Assembly (NCBI GenBank): GCA_031292665.1
Contig: JARLGR010000144.1
Location: 1 to 56,435 of the forward strand
Direction of reading: 5' to 3'
DNA from: Mycobacterium sp.
GTDB taxonomy: Bacteria > Actinomycetota > Actinomycetes > Mycobacteriales > Mycobacteriaceae
Length of the DNA: 56,435 nucleotides
Shown: one piece after another, positions 1 through 11,948 of the stretch
Position numbering within the stretch: position 1 is the stretch's first letter
How the letters are laid out: each line of letters starts with the position of its first letter
The notes under the pieces: generated by a model
Database searches by the model: none
Seen by the model: only the letters and a program-made list of their open reading frames with translations
Told to the model about the DNA's origin: nothing
Program-made: the position numbers and the translations under genes

Positions 1-23
1 GAGAACGAACCCCTCACAACCCG

Positions 24-41
24 CCCCCCCCCCCCCCCCCC
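24..41. repeat. 18-base poly-C homopolymer
   Basis: Eighteen consecutive C residues, followed directly by a G-rich stretch (gggcggggcccgc) that can pair with them. Long homopolymers of this kind are rare in mycobacterial chromosomes. It could be a slippage tract beside the transposase remnant or a sequencing/assembly artefact near a contig end. Confidence 0.8.
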
Positions 42-74
42 GGGCGGGGCCCGCTACTGCTTTGTCAGCCGAAA

Positions 75-185
75 CTAGGCGGCTTCCTTGGTCTTGGTGT
101 AGGTGACCAGGCTGACGTCGAGGCACTCATCGAGGTAGTAGTACTGGCAACCGGTCAGATCCTCCATGTACCGGTCGTAGTTCAC
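75..185 (-). CDS. Possible 36-residue ORF downstream of the IS110 remnant
   Basis: A GTG-started minus-strand frame of 36 codons ending in TAG, with a tyrosine-rich middle (QYYYLDE) and a Lys/Ala-rich end. It lies immediately downstream of the IS110 transposase fragment and could be the tail of an interrupted resident gene or noise. I do not recognise it. Confidence 0.2.
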   Translation of the reverse strand: MNYDRYMEDLTGCQYYYLDECLDVSLVTYTKTKEAA

Positions 186-538
186 CGCGATAGCAGATGC
201 TCTTGTCTTCGGGTAATGGTTTTCGTTGGCTGTCTGGGTGATTGGACGGCGTGGAAGACCTCGCGGGCGATGTAGCGCTCGAGGCAGCGCATGGCCTCGT
301 TCTTCGATTTGCCTTCAGCTAAGCGGCGGGGGAGGTAGTCGCGGGTGGGTGCGTGGCGGCGTATCCGTACCACCAGCACGACGTGCAGCGCCGTGTTGGC
401 GTCGCGGTTGCCACCTCGGTTGAGGCGGTGCCGCACGGTCTTGCCGCTCGATGCCTCGATGGGGCTGACACCGCAGAGTTTGGCGAACGCGCCTTCGGTC
501 CGGATCCGTTCGGGGCGCACGTGTTCGCCGAGTTCCAC
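182..538 (-). pseudogene. IS110-family transposase, C-terminal fragment
   Basis: The 118-residue product matches the C-terminal part of IS110/IS116/IS902 transposases: an AKLCGVSPIEASSG segment followed by RLNRGGNRDANTALH, the small-residue and Gly/Arg-rich block of the Transposase_20 domain that carries the catalytic serine region. The N-terminal DEDD domain, roughly 250 residues in intact family members, is missing: upstream on the minus strand the frame runs into unrelated sequence with stops. It is therefore a decayed, non-autonomous remnant. IS110 elements usually lack long terminal inverted repeats, and none is visible here. Confidence 0.8.
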
Positions 539-568
539 CGGGTGCTGGTGCCTGGCGATTGGGTTTTA

Positions 569-706
569 TTGGCGTTTCAGGTCGGCGACGAACCGCGGGT
601 GCTGACCGCTGTCTGCGGCCAGCCGGTGCAGCTGACGTTCCTCCGCCGCCAGCCGGATTTCGTTGCAGACCTGTTGTTGAGCAGCGGCTTTCAGCTCTAT
701 GCCGAG
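569..706 (-). other. Open stretch of unknown origin beside the IS110 remnant
   Basis: Between a TAG at 707-709 and a TAA at 566-568 the minus strand reads 46 codons of coding-like sequence (ELKAAAQQQVCNEIRLAAEE, then RQLHRLAADSGQHPRFVADL). No ordinary start codon is visible. It may be the end of a small helical protein gene whose 5' part was lost, or part of a scarred insertion site. I do not recognise it. Confidence 0.25.
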
Positions 707-758
707 CTAATCCGGCAGCCCGATAACGACGGATTGGAGTCCACCGCGCAGGCGTACC

Positions 759-1154
759 TCATTGCTCGTCGAGCAGTTTGACCAATCGTTTCGCGACCAC
801 CAGCCGGAACGACGCGTCCACCAGTTCGCGCACCTCGTCCCAGTCCACCTTCGCGGCGGTGAAATCCAATCCGAGCCAGCCGGACGGGCCCATGTAGGCC
901 GGATAGTAGAAGCGGCGGTCCTGCTCCAGCGCCACGCGCTCGGACTCGTCGACCTTCACCAGGAGCGAATGTGGATATCCGACCATCTCTCCGGTCGACT
1001 TCGAATTGCCGCCGTACATCGCGAACATCTTCGGTGCGCAGAACACCGGCCGTCCCCACGACACCTTCTCGAACGTCTCAGGGAAATTCAGCGCGACCGT
1101 CCGCAGCTCGGCCAGTCCGGGGTCGTCGTGGCTGAACATGATCGGATGCGGCAT
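759..1154 (-). CDS. MmcQ/YjbR family protein
   Basis: The 131-residue protein has the MmcQ/YjbR (CyaY-like fold) layout: an N-terminal helix, a central FEKVSWGRPVFCAPKMFAMY segment, a KVDESERVALEQD segment, and a GWLGLDF/VDWDEVRELV C-terminal part. Members of this small domain family are suspected to bind DNA, but no biochemical role is settled. It is divergent from ligA. The ATG at 1154 is favoured because a TAGGCT hexamer sits 6 bases upstream, so the mRNA is probably leaderless. Function remains unknown. Confidence 0.85.
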   Translation of the reverse strand: MPHPIMFSHDDPGLAELRTVALNFPETFEKVSWGRPVFCAPKMFAMYGGNSKSTGEMVGYPHSLLVKVDESERVALEQDRRFYYPAYMGPSGWLGLDFTAAKVDWDEVRELVDASFRLVVAKRLVKLLDEQ

Positions 1155-1160
1155 CGGCCC

Positions 1161-1166
1161 AGCCTA
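1161..1166 (-). promoter_or_regulatory. -10 hexamer, leaderless promoter of the YjbR-like gene
   Basis: TAGGCT on the minus strand, 6 bases before the ATG, fits the mycobacterial TANNNT -10 with transcription starting at the A of ATG. Confidence 0.55.
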
Positions 1167-1198
1167 TCCAGACTGTCGGACCAGTCGGCCCCCTTCGA

Positions 1199-4826
<3,628 letters not shown>

Positions 4827-4827
<1 letters not shown>

Positions 4828-5285
4828 CAGGTCAGGGCGGCGGCGTTGATCCCGCCGACGGCCAGCAACACCACCGCGGTGGCAAGCGAGGCCGGGTGGA
4901 AATCCTCGGCGTGGATGTCGCTGCGGAAGTGGTCGGGCACCAGCGATTTGAGGGCCACCAGCGCCAGGCCCTGCAGGATGACGCCGATCAACCCGTACAC
5001 CAGGGTGTCGATCAGGCCCTGGCCGAGACGGTCCGAGCTGGCCCTGATGGCGCAGATGACAATGGCGGCCAGGGAGACGTCCATGGCCGCGGTGATGGTC
5101 ACCGCGTTGGGGCGCCGTTCGACGAACACCTGGCGGCGCAGATTGCCCGGTGTCAACACGTCGATCATCCCGAATCCGGCGGTGAGCACCAGCACGCCGA
5201 TCAGGAAGTAGAGGACCGAGCTGGTCGCGTTCTGGATGATCGCGTCGGTGTTGATGGTGCCGAAGTCAATGGCGGCCAGGTACAT
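4827..5285 (-). CDS. DUF350 membrane protein
   Basis: A 152-residue hydrophobic protein beginning MYLAAIDFGTINTDAIIQN, with four predicted membrane segments in the paired arrangement of DUF350 (two repeats of about 65 residues). I chose the ATG at 5285 because GAGGAG lies seven bases upstream; a longer frame to 5432 is possible but would add a low-complexity Ala/Arg stretch. It sits between the DUF4247 gene and the speE-like gene, overlapping the latter by one base. DUF350 genes often accompany SpeE-like and DUF4178 genes. Function unknown. Confidence 0.85.
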
Positions 5286-5322
5286 GGGGGTCTCCTCGGG
5301 TTTCCTCTGGTTGCTTGACGCG

Positions 5323-5748
5323 TTATTTGACGCCGCCCGGGCCGCCCGAGCTGCCGCCCGAAGTGCCTGACGGTGAACCCCGGCTGAATCCCGGGCCCAG
5401 AAAGACGTAGCTGCCGTGGTTGTACCCAGCACTCAGGCTCTCCAGCCGGATTGTGCACGGGTGACCCGACGCCGGACCGACGGTGACGATGGCATCGCTG
5501 TACCGCAGGTAATAACTGCCGTTGTCGGACGCGCGAGCCTCCGGCGTTTGCGCCTGGGCGATGTTGTCGGCGACGGTGCTCGGCGATCCGGTGCACAGGT
5601 ACTGGTTGGAGCCGTAGCTCTGATAGTGGCTCTTCACATACGACTGGACGTTGTTTCGCAGGTTGATGCCGAAGATCAGGCAGAGCACTGCGGCACCGGC
5701 GAGCACTCCGGCAAGAATCAGCAGCTTTCCCCGGGTCACGGCTGCCAC
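5323..5748 (-). CDS. DUF4247 family membrane-anchored protein
   Basis: This 141-residue protein has an uncleaved N-terminal membrane anchor (residues 8-26, ILAGVLAGAAVLCLIFGI) and an extracytoplasmic domain containing the DUF4247 signature: VKSHYQSYGSNQYLCTGSP, YYLRYSDAIVTVGP and a second cysteine in HPCTIRLES. The C-terminus is a Gly/Ser-rich tail (GGSSGGPGG). The two conserved cysteines could form a disulfide outside the membrane. Its GTG start overlaps the end of the DUF2617 gene by 13 bases, so it is part of the same transcript. It corresponds to Rv2599. Function unknown. Confidence 0.85.
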   Translation of the reverse strand: MAAVTRGKLLILAGVLAGAAVLCLIFGINLRNNVQSYVKSHYQSYGSNQYLCTGSPSTVADNIAQAQTPEARASDNGSYYLRYSDAIVTVGPASGHPCTIRLESLSAGYNHGSYVFLGPGFSRGSPSGTSGGSSGGPGGVK

Positions 5749-6239
5749 CTGCTGGTGGTGTGCACCACGTCGCCGCCGTCAGCCATTGGGTACAGATGCC
5801 AAGTGCGCCAACACCATCCGGCGCCGTCGGACTGGGCTGACAGCGCAGTCAGCGCGGCGTCGTCGCCGGGGAACGTGCCGCCGAGCCAGTCGTCGTGCTG
5901 CGCGCAGCGTTCCCGCAGTGTTGCGGCCAGCGCCCGAAATTCGGTGCCGTCGCGGGTCTCCATGAGCGATTCCAGGTGATACCCGCCGGACTCCGCGGTG
6001 GTCGGCAGGGCGCTGGTGCTGCTCGGCGCAGTGCACGAAATCTCTTCGGAGAACATCGAATCCGAATGCGCGATGGTGACGATATGGGAAGCTCCGAGGA
6101 CGCCAAGACGAAGTCGGCCGCCGTCTGGGTGGTGCAAATCCAGCGCCGCCAACGGGATTGGCGCCGGGGCATTGAGCGCCAGTCGAAGGCCTGATCCGGA
6201 CACGTCGGCGGGGGTGACCGAAAGCTGGTGCAGGGGCAC
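5736..6239 (-). CDS. DUF2617 family protein
   Basis: A 167-residue soluble protein without signal peptide or membrane segment. Recognisable DUF2617 features are LSVTPADVSGSGLRLALNAP near the start, LGASHIVTIAHSDSMFSEEI in the middle, and a C-terminal WCWRTWHLYP segment rich in aromatics. It starts with GTG exactly where the TAA stop of the DUF4178 gene begins, with no intergenic base, and overlaps the next gene. It is the only evident cytosolic partner of the four DUF proteins in the SpeE-like cassette. Function unknown. Confidence 0.85.
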   Translation of the reverse strand: MPLHQLSVTPADVSGSGLRLALNAPAPIPLAALDLHHPDGGRLRLGVLGASHIVTIAHSDSMFSEEISCTAPSSTSALPTTAESGGYHLESLMETRDGTEFRALAATLRERCAQHDDWLGGTFPGDDAALTALSAQSDGAGWCWRTWHLYPMADGGDVVHTTSRWQP

Positions 6240-6851
6240 TTATGACCCGGCCGGGGGAGCGGGGTACACGGTGAGCTCACCGGGCGACATGATCTTTCCG
6301 GTCGACACCTCCCACGGCGTATTCGGGCCCCACTGCTCAAAACTCAGCAATGCGGCGCGGCCCGCGCTGGCGTAGTCGACATAGGCCATCTGGCCGTTGG
6401 GCGGTAGGCCGGTGGTGCCCTCGCAGCTGTAGTACGGCTGCCCGCGCTCGACCTCGGTGTACTGCACCCCGTCGACGACGTGCGGGCCGCCGGGTTGCAA
6501 AGCCAGATCCGGCCGCTTGGCCCAGAATGCGAGCTCCAGGCGTCCCTCGTCCTCTTCCACGCTGAACCAGATCGGTTCTCCCTGACCGCCTTCCAGCAGA
6601 TGCTCCCACCACACGAACGGGCCTTCGCGGTAGGTCACCGAGCCGCGTACCACGTAGTCGATGCCGCCGTAGCTGACGATCGCGCCGGGGCCCAACTCTT
6701 TGGGCCCGAATACCGGCATCTCGCCGGACTTCAGCGGGTCCTGGCGGGCGGCGGACGGGTGCGGTTTGCGTGCGCGGGTGAAGGCCAGCACGACGACGAC
6801 GATCGCGGCGATCAGCAGCAACACACCGATGACGATCAGAAATGTGCTCAC
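6240..6851 (-). CDS. DUF4178 family membrane-anchored protein, first gene of the SpeE-like cassette
   Basis: The 203-residue product begins MSTFLIVIGVLLLIAAIVVV, a single membrane anchor, followed by a basic stretch (RARKPHP) and a DUF4178 domain (LGPGAIVSYGGIDYVVRGSV, FVWWEHLLEGG, GEPIWFSVEEDEG). I prefer the GTG at 6851 (GGAAAGG about 7 bases upstream) over an in-frame ATG at 6878. DUF4178 domains are predicted beta-rich modules that accompany DUF350, DUF4247 and SpeE-like proteins; none has an established activity. It corresponds to Rv2597 and probably carries the operon promoter upstream. Confidence 0.85.
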   Translation of the reverse strand: MSTFLIVIGVLLLIAAIVVVVLAFTRARKPHPSAARQDPLKSGEMPVFGPKELGPGAIVSYGGIDYVVRGSVTYREGPFVWWEHLLEGGQGEPIWFSVEEDEGRLELAFWAKRPDLALQPGGPHVVDGVQYTEVERGQPYYSCEGTTGLPPNGQMAYVDYASAGRAALLSFEQWGPNTPWEVSTGKIMSPGELTVYPAPPAGS

Positions 6852-6999
6852 GTCGGCCCTTTCCGGACGCAGCAGCAATTGGGCGAAGCAAACGCTAGCA
6901 GCATTCGAACTGCTGTGCCCCGGTTCGCGCAGACCGCGATGCCCGGCGGGGAATCACCGGATTTCCGCTGGGGCTTCCCAGCTGAACGCCCGGGACGGG

Positions 7000-7665
7000 C
7001 TACCGCACGATGGTGGCCACGATGCCGGCCAGGTATCCGAGCCGGGCCACCTCCGACGGCCGGAACACCGGGCCACCCGGGCGCCCCAGCATCACCGCGG
7101 TGTGCGGATCGCCCAGCGGTGCGGCGGCCAGCGTGGTGTCGATGTCCCGCCAGAACTGCGGCACCCAGTCCCCGGTGGCGTCCAATGCGGTGGCGTGATC
7201 CAGCGGAAGCCACGGCGCCGAGTCGGCGAGCGTCTCGGGCGCACCGGGGCTGCCGGTGATGCGCCGCGGCTCGACGCCGTCTTTGCCGCCCACCACCACC
7301 ACGCACCAGCCGACGCGCAGCACCCGCGGTGCCTCGTCGGCCAGCACCTGCAGCCGGGCAGCTTTGCCGTGGGCGGCCGCTACGTGGTCGATCAATTCCA
7401 GTTCGCGGTGGGCCTCGAGCAGCCCGGTATGCGGTCGGATGCTGTCCACGTACACGCCTTTGAGATTCTCGGCGGCGGTGATCAGCGCGTCGGGCATGGA
7501 CCCGAGGGGCAGTTCAACAACCAGATCGTCGATCGCGTAGCCCGGCCCGCGCTCGACGACGTCGAGCGACAGGATGTCGGCGCCAACCGTGCCCAGTGCC
7601 ACCGCCAGGGAGCCGAGGCTACCGGGGCGGTCTTCGAGCTGGACCCGCAGCAGATAAGAAGACAC
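7000..7665 (-). CDS. ACT domain-containing amino acid-binding protein
   Basis: A 221-residue protein starting with GTG ([18 protein letters not shown]). Residues 1-75 form a typical ACT domain ([19 protein letters not shown], then [11 protein letters not shown]), usually a small-molecule, often amino-acid, sensor. Residues 80-221 form a second, GNAT-unlike region ending [21 protein letters not shown] longer frame upstream lacks coding character, and the homologue in M. tuberculosis (Rv3013) is of similar length, so the GTG at 7665 is chosen. It is divergent from gatC. No catalytic domain is evident; a regulatory role is inference. Confidence 0.8.
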   Translation of the reverse strand: MSSYLLRVQLEDRPGSLGSLAVALGTVGADILSLDVVERGPGYAIDDLVVELPLGSMPDALITAAENLKGVYVDSIRPHTGLLEAHRELELIDHVAAAHGKAARLQVLADEAPRVLRVGWCVVVVGGKDGVEPRRITGSPGAPETLADSAPWLPLDHATALDATGDWVPQFWRDIDTTLAAAPLGDPHTAVMLGRPGGPVFRPSEVARLGYLAGIVATIVR

Positions 7666-7767
7666 GCCACAACTCTGGCACAGAGGTCGGGTCTGGGCAG
7701 CGCTCCGCCGTGCCGGCACGGCACCCGACAACATCCGTGCCGGTGCGCCGCACGTCACGGCCCGCAC

Positions 7768-7773
7768 TAGGCT
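7768..7773 (+). promoter_or_regulatory. -10 hexamer, leaderless promoter of gatC
   Basis: TAGGCT 8 bases before the GTG of gatC, consistent with a leaderless gatC-gatA transcript. Confidence 0.5.
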
Positions 7774-7781
7774 GTTCCGAC

Positions 7782-8081
7782 GTGTCGCAGATTTCTCGGG
7801 ACGATGTCGCCCACCTGGCGAATCTGGCCCGGCTCGCCCTGACCGACGGCGAGCTGGACAGTTTCGCCGGCCAACTCGATGCCATTCTGGCGCACGTCGG
7901 CAAGATTCAGGCCGTCGACGTCGCCGGTATCGAGGCCACCGGTAACCCGCTCAAAGAGGTGAACATCACGCGGCCCGACGCCGTCGTGACCAGCCTGGAG
8001 CAGGACCAGGCGCTGGCCGCCGCACCGCGGACCGAGGAGGGCCGGTTCGCCGTGCCCCGAATCTTGGGGGAAGCAGAGTGA
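7782..8081 (+). CDS. gatC: Aspartyl/glutamyl-tRNA amidotransferase subunit C
   Basis: GatC is the small scaffold subunit of the GatCAB complex, which converts Glu-tRNA(Gln) and Asp-tRNA(Asn) to the correct amidated forms. The 99-residue product has the family pattern [18 protein letters not shown] near the start, [19 protein letters not shown] in the middle and a C-terminal [15 protein letters not shown] tail that wraps GatA. The GTG at 7782 gives the usual length of 99 residues. Its stop overlaps the gatA start by four bases (GTGA), so the two are coupled. Confidence 0.97.
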   Translation: MSQISRDDVAHLANLARLALTDGELDSFAGQLDAILAHVGKIQAVDVAGIEATGNPLKEVNITRPDAVVTSLEQDQALAAAPRTEEGRFAVPRILGEAE

Positions 8082-9562
8082 CCGAGTTGATTCGTCTCGA
8101 CGCCGCCACGCTCGGCGAGAAGATCGCCGCCGGAGAGGTGTCGGCCACCGAGATCACGCAGGCGCACCTGGACCAGATCGCCGCGACCGACGACCGGTAC
8201 CACGCGTTCCTGCACGTCGGTGCCGAGGAGGCGCTGGCTGCTGCTGCCGCCGTTGACCAGCAGGTGGCCGCCGGCGAGGCGCTGCCGTCGCCGCTGGCCG
8301 GAGTTCCGTTGGCGCTCAAGGACGTTTTCACCACCACCGACGCGCCGACCACCGCCGGGTCGAAGATTCTGGAAGGCTGGCGTTCGCCATACGACGCGAC
8401 CGTCACCGCCAAGCTGCGTGCTGCCGGCATCCCGATCCTGGGCAAGACCAACATGGACGAGTTCGCCATGGGCTCGTCCACCGAGAACTCCGCCTACGGC
8501 CCGACCCGCAATCCGTGGGACGTCAACCGGGTGCCGGGCGGCTCCGGTGGCGGTAGCGCTGCGGCACTGGCGGCGTTCCAGGCGCCGCTGGCGATTGGTA
8601 CCGACACCGGTGGGTCGATCCGCCAGCCGGCCGCGCTGACCTCGACTGTCGGGGTCAAGCCGACCTACGGCACGGTGTCGCGGTACGGGCTGATCGCGTG
8701 TGCGTCGTCGCTGGACCAGGGCGGACCTTGCGCCCGCACCGTGCTGGACACCGCGCTGCTGCACCAGGTGATCGCGGGCCACGACCCGCGCGATTCCACC
8801 TCGATCGACGCTCCGGTGCCCGACGTGGTGGCTGCGGCCCGGGCCGGTGCGGCCGGCGACCTGAAGGGCGTGCGGATCGGTGTGGTGAAGCAGCTGCACA
8901 GTGGCGAGGGCTACCAGCCGGGCGTGCTGTCCTCGTTCAACGCCGCGGTGGACCAGCTCACCGAGCTCGGCGCGGAGATCACCGAGGTCGACTGCCCGCA
9001 CTTCGACTACTCGATGGCGGCCTACTACCTCATCCTGCCGTCGGAGGTGTCCTCGAATCTCGCCCGGTTCGACGCGATGCGTTACGGCATGCGGGTCGGC
9101 GATGACGGCACGCACAGTGCCGAAGAGGTGATGGCGCTGACCCGGGCCGCCGGTTTCGGCCCAGAAGTCAAGCGCCGCATCATGATTGGCACCTACGCCC
9201 TGTCCGCTGGCTACTACGACGCCTACTACAACCAGGCCCAGAAGGTGCGCACGCTGATCGCGCGCGACCTTGATCGCGCGTACCAGCGGGTCGACGTTCT
9301 GGTGTCGCCGGCGACTCCGACCACCGCGTTCGGGCTGGGGGAGAAGGTCGACGACCCGCTGGCCATGTACCTCTTCGATCTGTGCACGCTGCCGCTGAAC
9401 CTGGCCGGCCACTGCGGTATGTCGGTGCCGTCGGGCCTGTCGCCCGACGACAACCTGCCGGTTGGCCTGCAGATCATGGCGCCCGCCCTGGCCGACGACC
9501 GGCTGTACCGCGTCGGTGCCGCCTACGAAGCGGCCCGGGGAATCCTGCCGACCGCACTGTAG
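8078..9562 (+). CDS. gatA: Aspartyl/glutamyl-tRNA amidotransferase subunit A
   Basis: GatA is the glutaminase subunit that supplies ammonia through a channel to GatB. The 494-residue protein is an amidase-signature enzyme: Lys81 in PLALKDVF, Ser156 in [11 protein letters not shown] and Ser180 in [10 protein letters not shown] form the Ser-cisSer-Lys triad. The cell needs this complex because only a glutamyl-tRNA synthetase, not a glutaminyl one, is visible in this window together with tRNA-Gln. gatB lies 2.4 kb downstream, separated by pfkA and an esterase gene. Confidence 0.98.
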   Translation: MTELIRLDAATLGEKIAAGEVSATEITQAHLDQIAATDDRYHAFLHVGAEEALAAAAAVDQQVAAGEALPSPLAGVPLALKDVFTTTDAPTTAGSKILEGWRSPYDATVTAKLRAAGIPILGKTNMDEFAMGSSTENSAYGPTRNPWDVNRVPGGSGGGSAAALAAFQAPLAIGTDTGGSIRQPAALTSTVGVKPTYGTVSRYGLIACASSLDQGGPCARTVLDTALLHQVIAGHDPRDSTSIDAPVPDVVAAARAGAAGDLKGVRIGVVKQLHSGEGYQPGVLSSFNAAVDQLTELGAEITEVDCPHFDYSMAAYYLILPSEVSSNLARFDAMRYGMRVGDDGTHSAEEVMALTRAAGFGPEVKRRIMIGTYALSAGYYDAYYNQAQKVRTLIARDLDRAYQRVDVLVSPATPTTAFGLGEKVDDPLAMYLFDLCTLPLNLAGHCGMSVPSGLSPDDNLPVGLQIMAPALADDRLYRVGAAYEAARGILPTAL

Positions 9563-9635
9563 CCGGGCGGCTGCTTCGGCGACGCTGAGCGTGCACACAG
9601 CCCGCCGGATTTGCGGATCTGGCGAGCCGACCGCA

Positions 9636-9664
9636 CGTTCGGCGCGAACGAGAACCGCCGAACG
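9636..9664. promoter_or_regulatory. 9-bp inverted repeat between gatA and pfkA
   Basis: CGTTCGGCG and CGCCGAACG are separated by 11 bases, 15 bases before the pfkA start. There is no following T-run, so it is either a weak terminator for gatA or an operator for pfkA. Confidence 0.4.
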
Positions 9665-9678
9665 GGCAATATGGGGGC

Positions 9679-10710
9679 ATGCGGATAGGCGTACTGACCG
9701 GTGGTGGTGATTGTCCTGGCCTGAACGCGGTGATCCGCGCGGTGGTGCGTACCTGTGACGTCCGGTACGGCTCGACGGTGGTCGGGTTTCGCGACGGCTG
9801 GCGCGGGCTACTGGAGAACCGCCGGGAGCAACTGCGGAACGACGATCGCAACGACCGTCTGCTGGCCAAGGGCGGCACCATGTTGGGTACCGCACGGGTC
9901 AACCCGGACAAGTTGCGGGCCGGGCTGGACCAGATCAAGCAGACGCTCGAGGACAACGGCATCGACGTGTTGATCCCGATCGGCGGCGAGGGCACGCTGA
10001 CGGCGGCGCACTGGTTGGCCGAGGAGAACGTCCCGGTGGTGGGGGTGCCCAAGACCATCGACAACGACATCGATTGCACCGATGTCACTTTCGGTCACGA
10101 CACCGCGTTGACGATCGCCACCGAGGCCATCGACCGACTGCACAGCACCGCCGAATCGCATCAGCGGGTGATGCTGGTGGAGGTGATGGGCCGGCATGCC
10201 GGTTGGATCGCGCTCAACTCCGGGCTGGCCTCGGGTGCCCACATGACGTTGATCCCCGAGCAGCCGTTCGATATCGAAGAGGTGTGCCGGCTGGTGAAAC
10301 AGCGCTTCGTGCGCGGTGATTCGCACTTCATCTGTGTGGTCGCCGAGGGGGCGCGGCCCGCAGAAGGCTCAATGCAGTTGCGCGACGGCGGTATTGACGA
10401 GTTCGGTCACGTGAAGTTCACCGGTGTGGCGCAGCAATTGGCGGTCGAGATCGAGAAGCGGATCAAGAAGGAGGTCCGCACCACCGTGCTGGGGCATGTG
10501 CAGCGCGGCGGTACTCCGACCGCCCATGACCGGGTGCTCGCGACGCGGTTCGGGGTCAACGCCGCCGATGCCGTGCACTCCGGCGAGTACGGGATGATGG
10601 TGTCACTGCGGGGCCAGGACATCGGGCGGGTGCCGCTGGCTGATGCGGTGCGGCAGCTCAAGTTGGTGCCGCAGAGCCGGTACGACGACGCCGCCGAGTT
10701 CTTCGGCTGA
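9679..10710 (+). CDS. pfkA: 6-phosphofructokinase
   Basis: PfkA phosphorylates fructose 6-phosphate in glycolysis. The 343-residue product is a group III actinobacterial enzyme: nucleotide loop [15 protein letters not shown] at the N-terminus, GGEGT at 102-106, catalytic TIDND at 126-130 (Asp128 as base) and [10 protein letters not shown] further on. Gly105 in GGEGT, rather than Asp, favours ATP over pyrophosphate as donor; Lys125 is shared with pyrophosphate enzymes of the same group. It starts with ATG at 9679 and stands between gatA and a secreted esterase. Confidence 0.96.
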   Translation: MRIGVLTGGGDCPGLNAVIRAVVRTCDVRYGSTVVGFRDGWRGLLENRREQLRNDDRNDRLLAKGGTMLGTARVNPDKLRAGLDQIKQTLEDNGIDVLIPIGGEGTLTAAHWLAEENVPVVGVPKTIDNDIDCTDVTFGHDTALTIATEAIDRLHSTAESHQRVMLVEVMGRHAGWIALNSGLASGAHMTLIPEQPFDIEEVCRLVKQRFVRGDSHFICVVAEGARPAEGSMQLRDGGIDEFGHVKFTGVAQQLAVEIEKRIKKEVRTTVLGHVQRGGTPTAHDRVLATRFGVNAADAVHSGEYGMMVSLRGQDIGRVPLADAVRQLKLVPQSRYDDAAEFFG

Positions 10711-10802
10711 TGCAGCGCTGCCGAGTTCCCGGTCTGGCGGGTACATAGGTCAATTGCGGAATTCTTCATGTCGTCTGCACAGATTTCTCACATAATCGGC
10801 CG

Positions 10803-11780
10803 GTGACCTCCTTCACCCGGCGTATCGCCGTCCTGGCGTCGGCGGTGTGCGCCGCGTTCGCGTCCCTGTCTGTCCCGACCGCCGGCGCAGAGACTGCGCG
10901 AATCACAGACATCGAGCACGTCAACGACCGGTGGGACAAGGTCTCGGTGTTTTCACCGGCCATGAACAAGGTCGTGGTCAATGATGTGCTGAAGGCTCCT
11001 GGGCCGGGCGCACCGACCTTCTACCTGCTGCCGGGTATTGACGGCGGTAACAACCTCGATCCGGGAGTGAACTTCGCGCCGGGCGCCAAGAGCTGGTTCG
11101 GGATGACCGATATTCAGGGCTTCTTCGCCAACAAGAACGTGAACGTCGTCTCGCCGCTGGGCGGCGAGTTCAGCTGGTTCACCGATTGGGTGAACGACGG
11201 CAGCAAGCAGTACCAGACGTACATGACGCGGGAGCTGCCGCCGTTGATCAATGCGCAGTACCACGCCAACGGCAAGAATGCCGTCGGCGGTCTGTCGAGC
11301 ACCGGTGGCACCGCCGTCGACTACGCCATCCAGGCCCCGGGCGTGTACCGGGCCGTCGGCTCGTACAGCGGGGTGCTCAATCCCTCCGCGAACCCGCAGA
11401 ACGTGGGCATGACGCTGATGGGCGGCGGTGCGAGCGCCGACAACATGTGGGGCCCCGCCGGCGGCCCATTATGGGAGGCGCATGATCCGACCAGGAATGT
11501 GGCGAAGCTGCGCGGCGTCGCGGTGTATGCCGCTGCGTCGCCCGGCGGCAACCAGGGCGCGGTGGACCGGTTGCCGGACGGCACCAACAACTTCACGGGC
11601 GGTTTCATCGAGCGCATCGTTGCCGACAACACCAAGGCCTTCGCTGACGCTGCCAATGCCGCTGGAATTCCGATCCACTACGTCATGCGGCCCGAGGGTT
11701 CGCACTCCTGGGGTCTGTTCGAATCGGAGATGCAGGAGTCGTGGGGTACGACCATCGGCCCGGCGCTCGGGGTGCGGTAG
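10803..11780 (+). CDS. Secreted Ag85-like esterase / putative mycolyltransferase
   Basis: This 325-residue alpha/beta hydrolase has a cleavable signal peptide (residues 1-29, cleavage near TAGA). The mature part resembles the antigen 85 / esterase D family: LLPGIDGGNN oxyanion region, a nucleophile elbow AVGGLSSTGG with Ser165 the likely nucleophile, a WELP-like ELPPLINA stretch, and a C-terminal GSHSWGLF with His301. Antigen 85 proteins move mycolic acids between trehalose monomycolates and arabinogalactan. Classical members read GLSMA at the elbow, whereas this one reads GLSST, so it is a divergent member that may be an esterase only. The GTG start is preceded by a CATAAT hexamer. Confidence 0.75.
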   Translation: MTSFTRRIAVLASAVCAAFASLSVPTAGAETARITDIEHVNDRWDKVSVFSPAMNKVVVNDVLKAPGPGAPTFYLLPGIDGGNNLDPGVNFAPGAKSWFGMTDIQGFFANKNVNVVSPLGGEFSWFTDWVNDGSKQYQTYMTRELPPLINAQYHANGKNAVGGLSSTGGTAVDYAIQAPGVYRAVGSYSGVLNPSANPQNVGMTLMGGGASADNMWGPAGGPLWEAHDPTRNVAKLRGVAVYAAASPGGNQGAVDRLPDGTNNFTGGFIERIVADNTKAFADAANAAGIPIHYVMRPEGSHSWGLFESEMQESWGTTIGPALGVR

Positions 11781-11936
11781 CGACTGCAGGTCAGGGGTCA
11801 ATGGGGTCTTGCGGGCGAGATTCACCTCGACAGACGGCACACTCGCCATAGCAACCCGACCGCGCATCGTGACCCGAGCTGGCTGCCGAATTGCGCGGAG
11901 GCCAACGGCGATGAACAGGCGGGTCGAGGCCGACAT

Positions 11937-11942
11937 TACGAT
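11937..11942 (+). promoter_or_regulatory. -10 hexamer, leaderless promoter of gatB
   Basis: TACGAT 6 bases before the gatB ATG, with no Shine-Dalgarno sequence between, suggests that gatB has its own leaderless promoter apart from gatCA. Confidence 0.5.
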
Positions 11943-11948
11943 CAACGC

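Noticed and set aside
353..781. 142-codon plus-strand frame at the left edge
   Set aside because: It is antisense to the IS110 transposase fragment and the open stretch upstream; the minus-strand translation shows a recognisable domain, this one does not.
7907..9895. 662-codon minus-strand frame across gatC-gatA-pfkA
   Set aside because: Antisense to three well-supported genes; Arg/His/Gly-rich text typical of shadow frames in GC-rich DNA.
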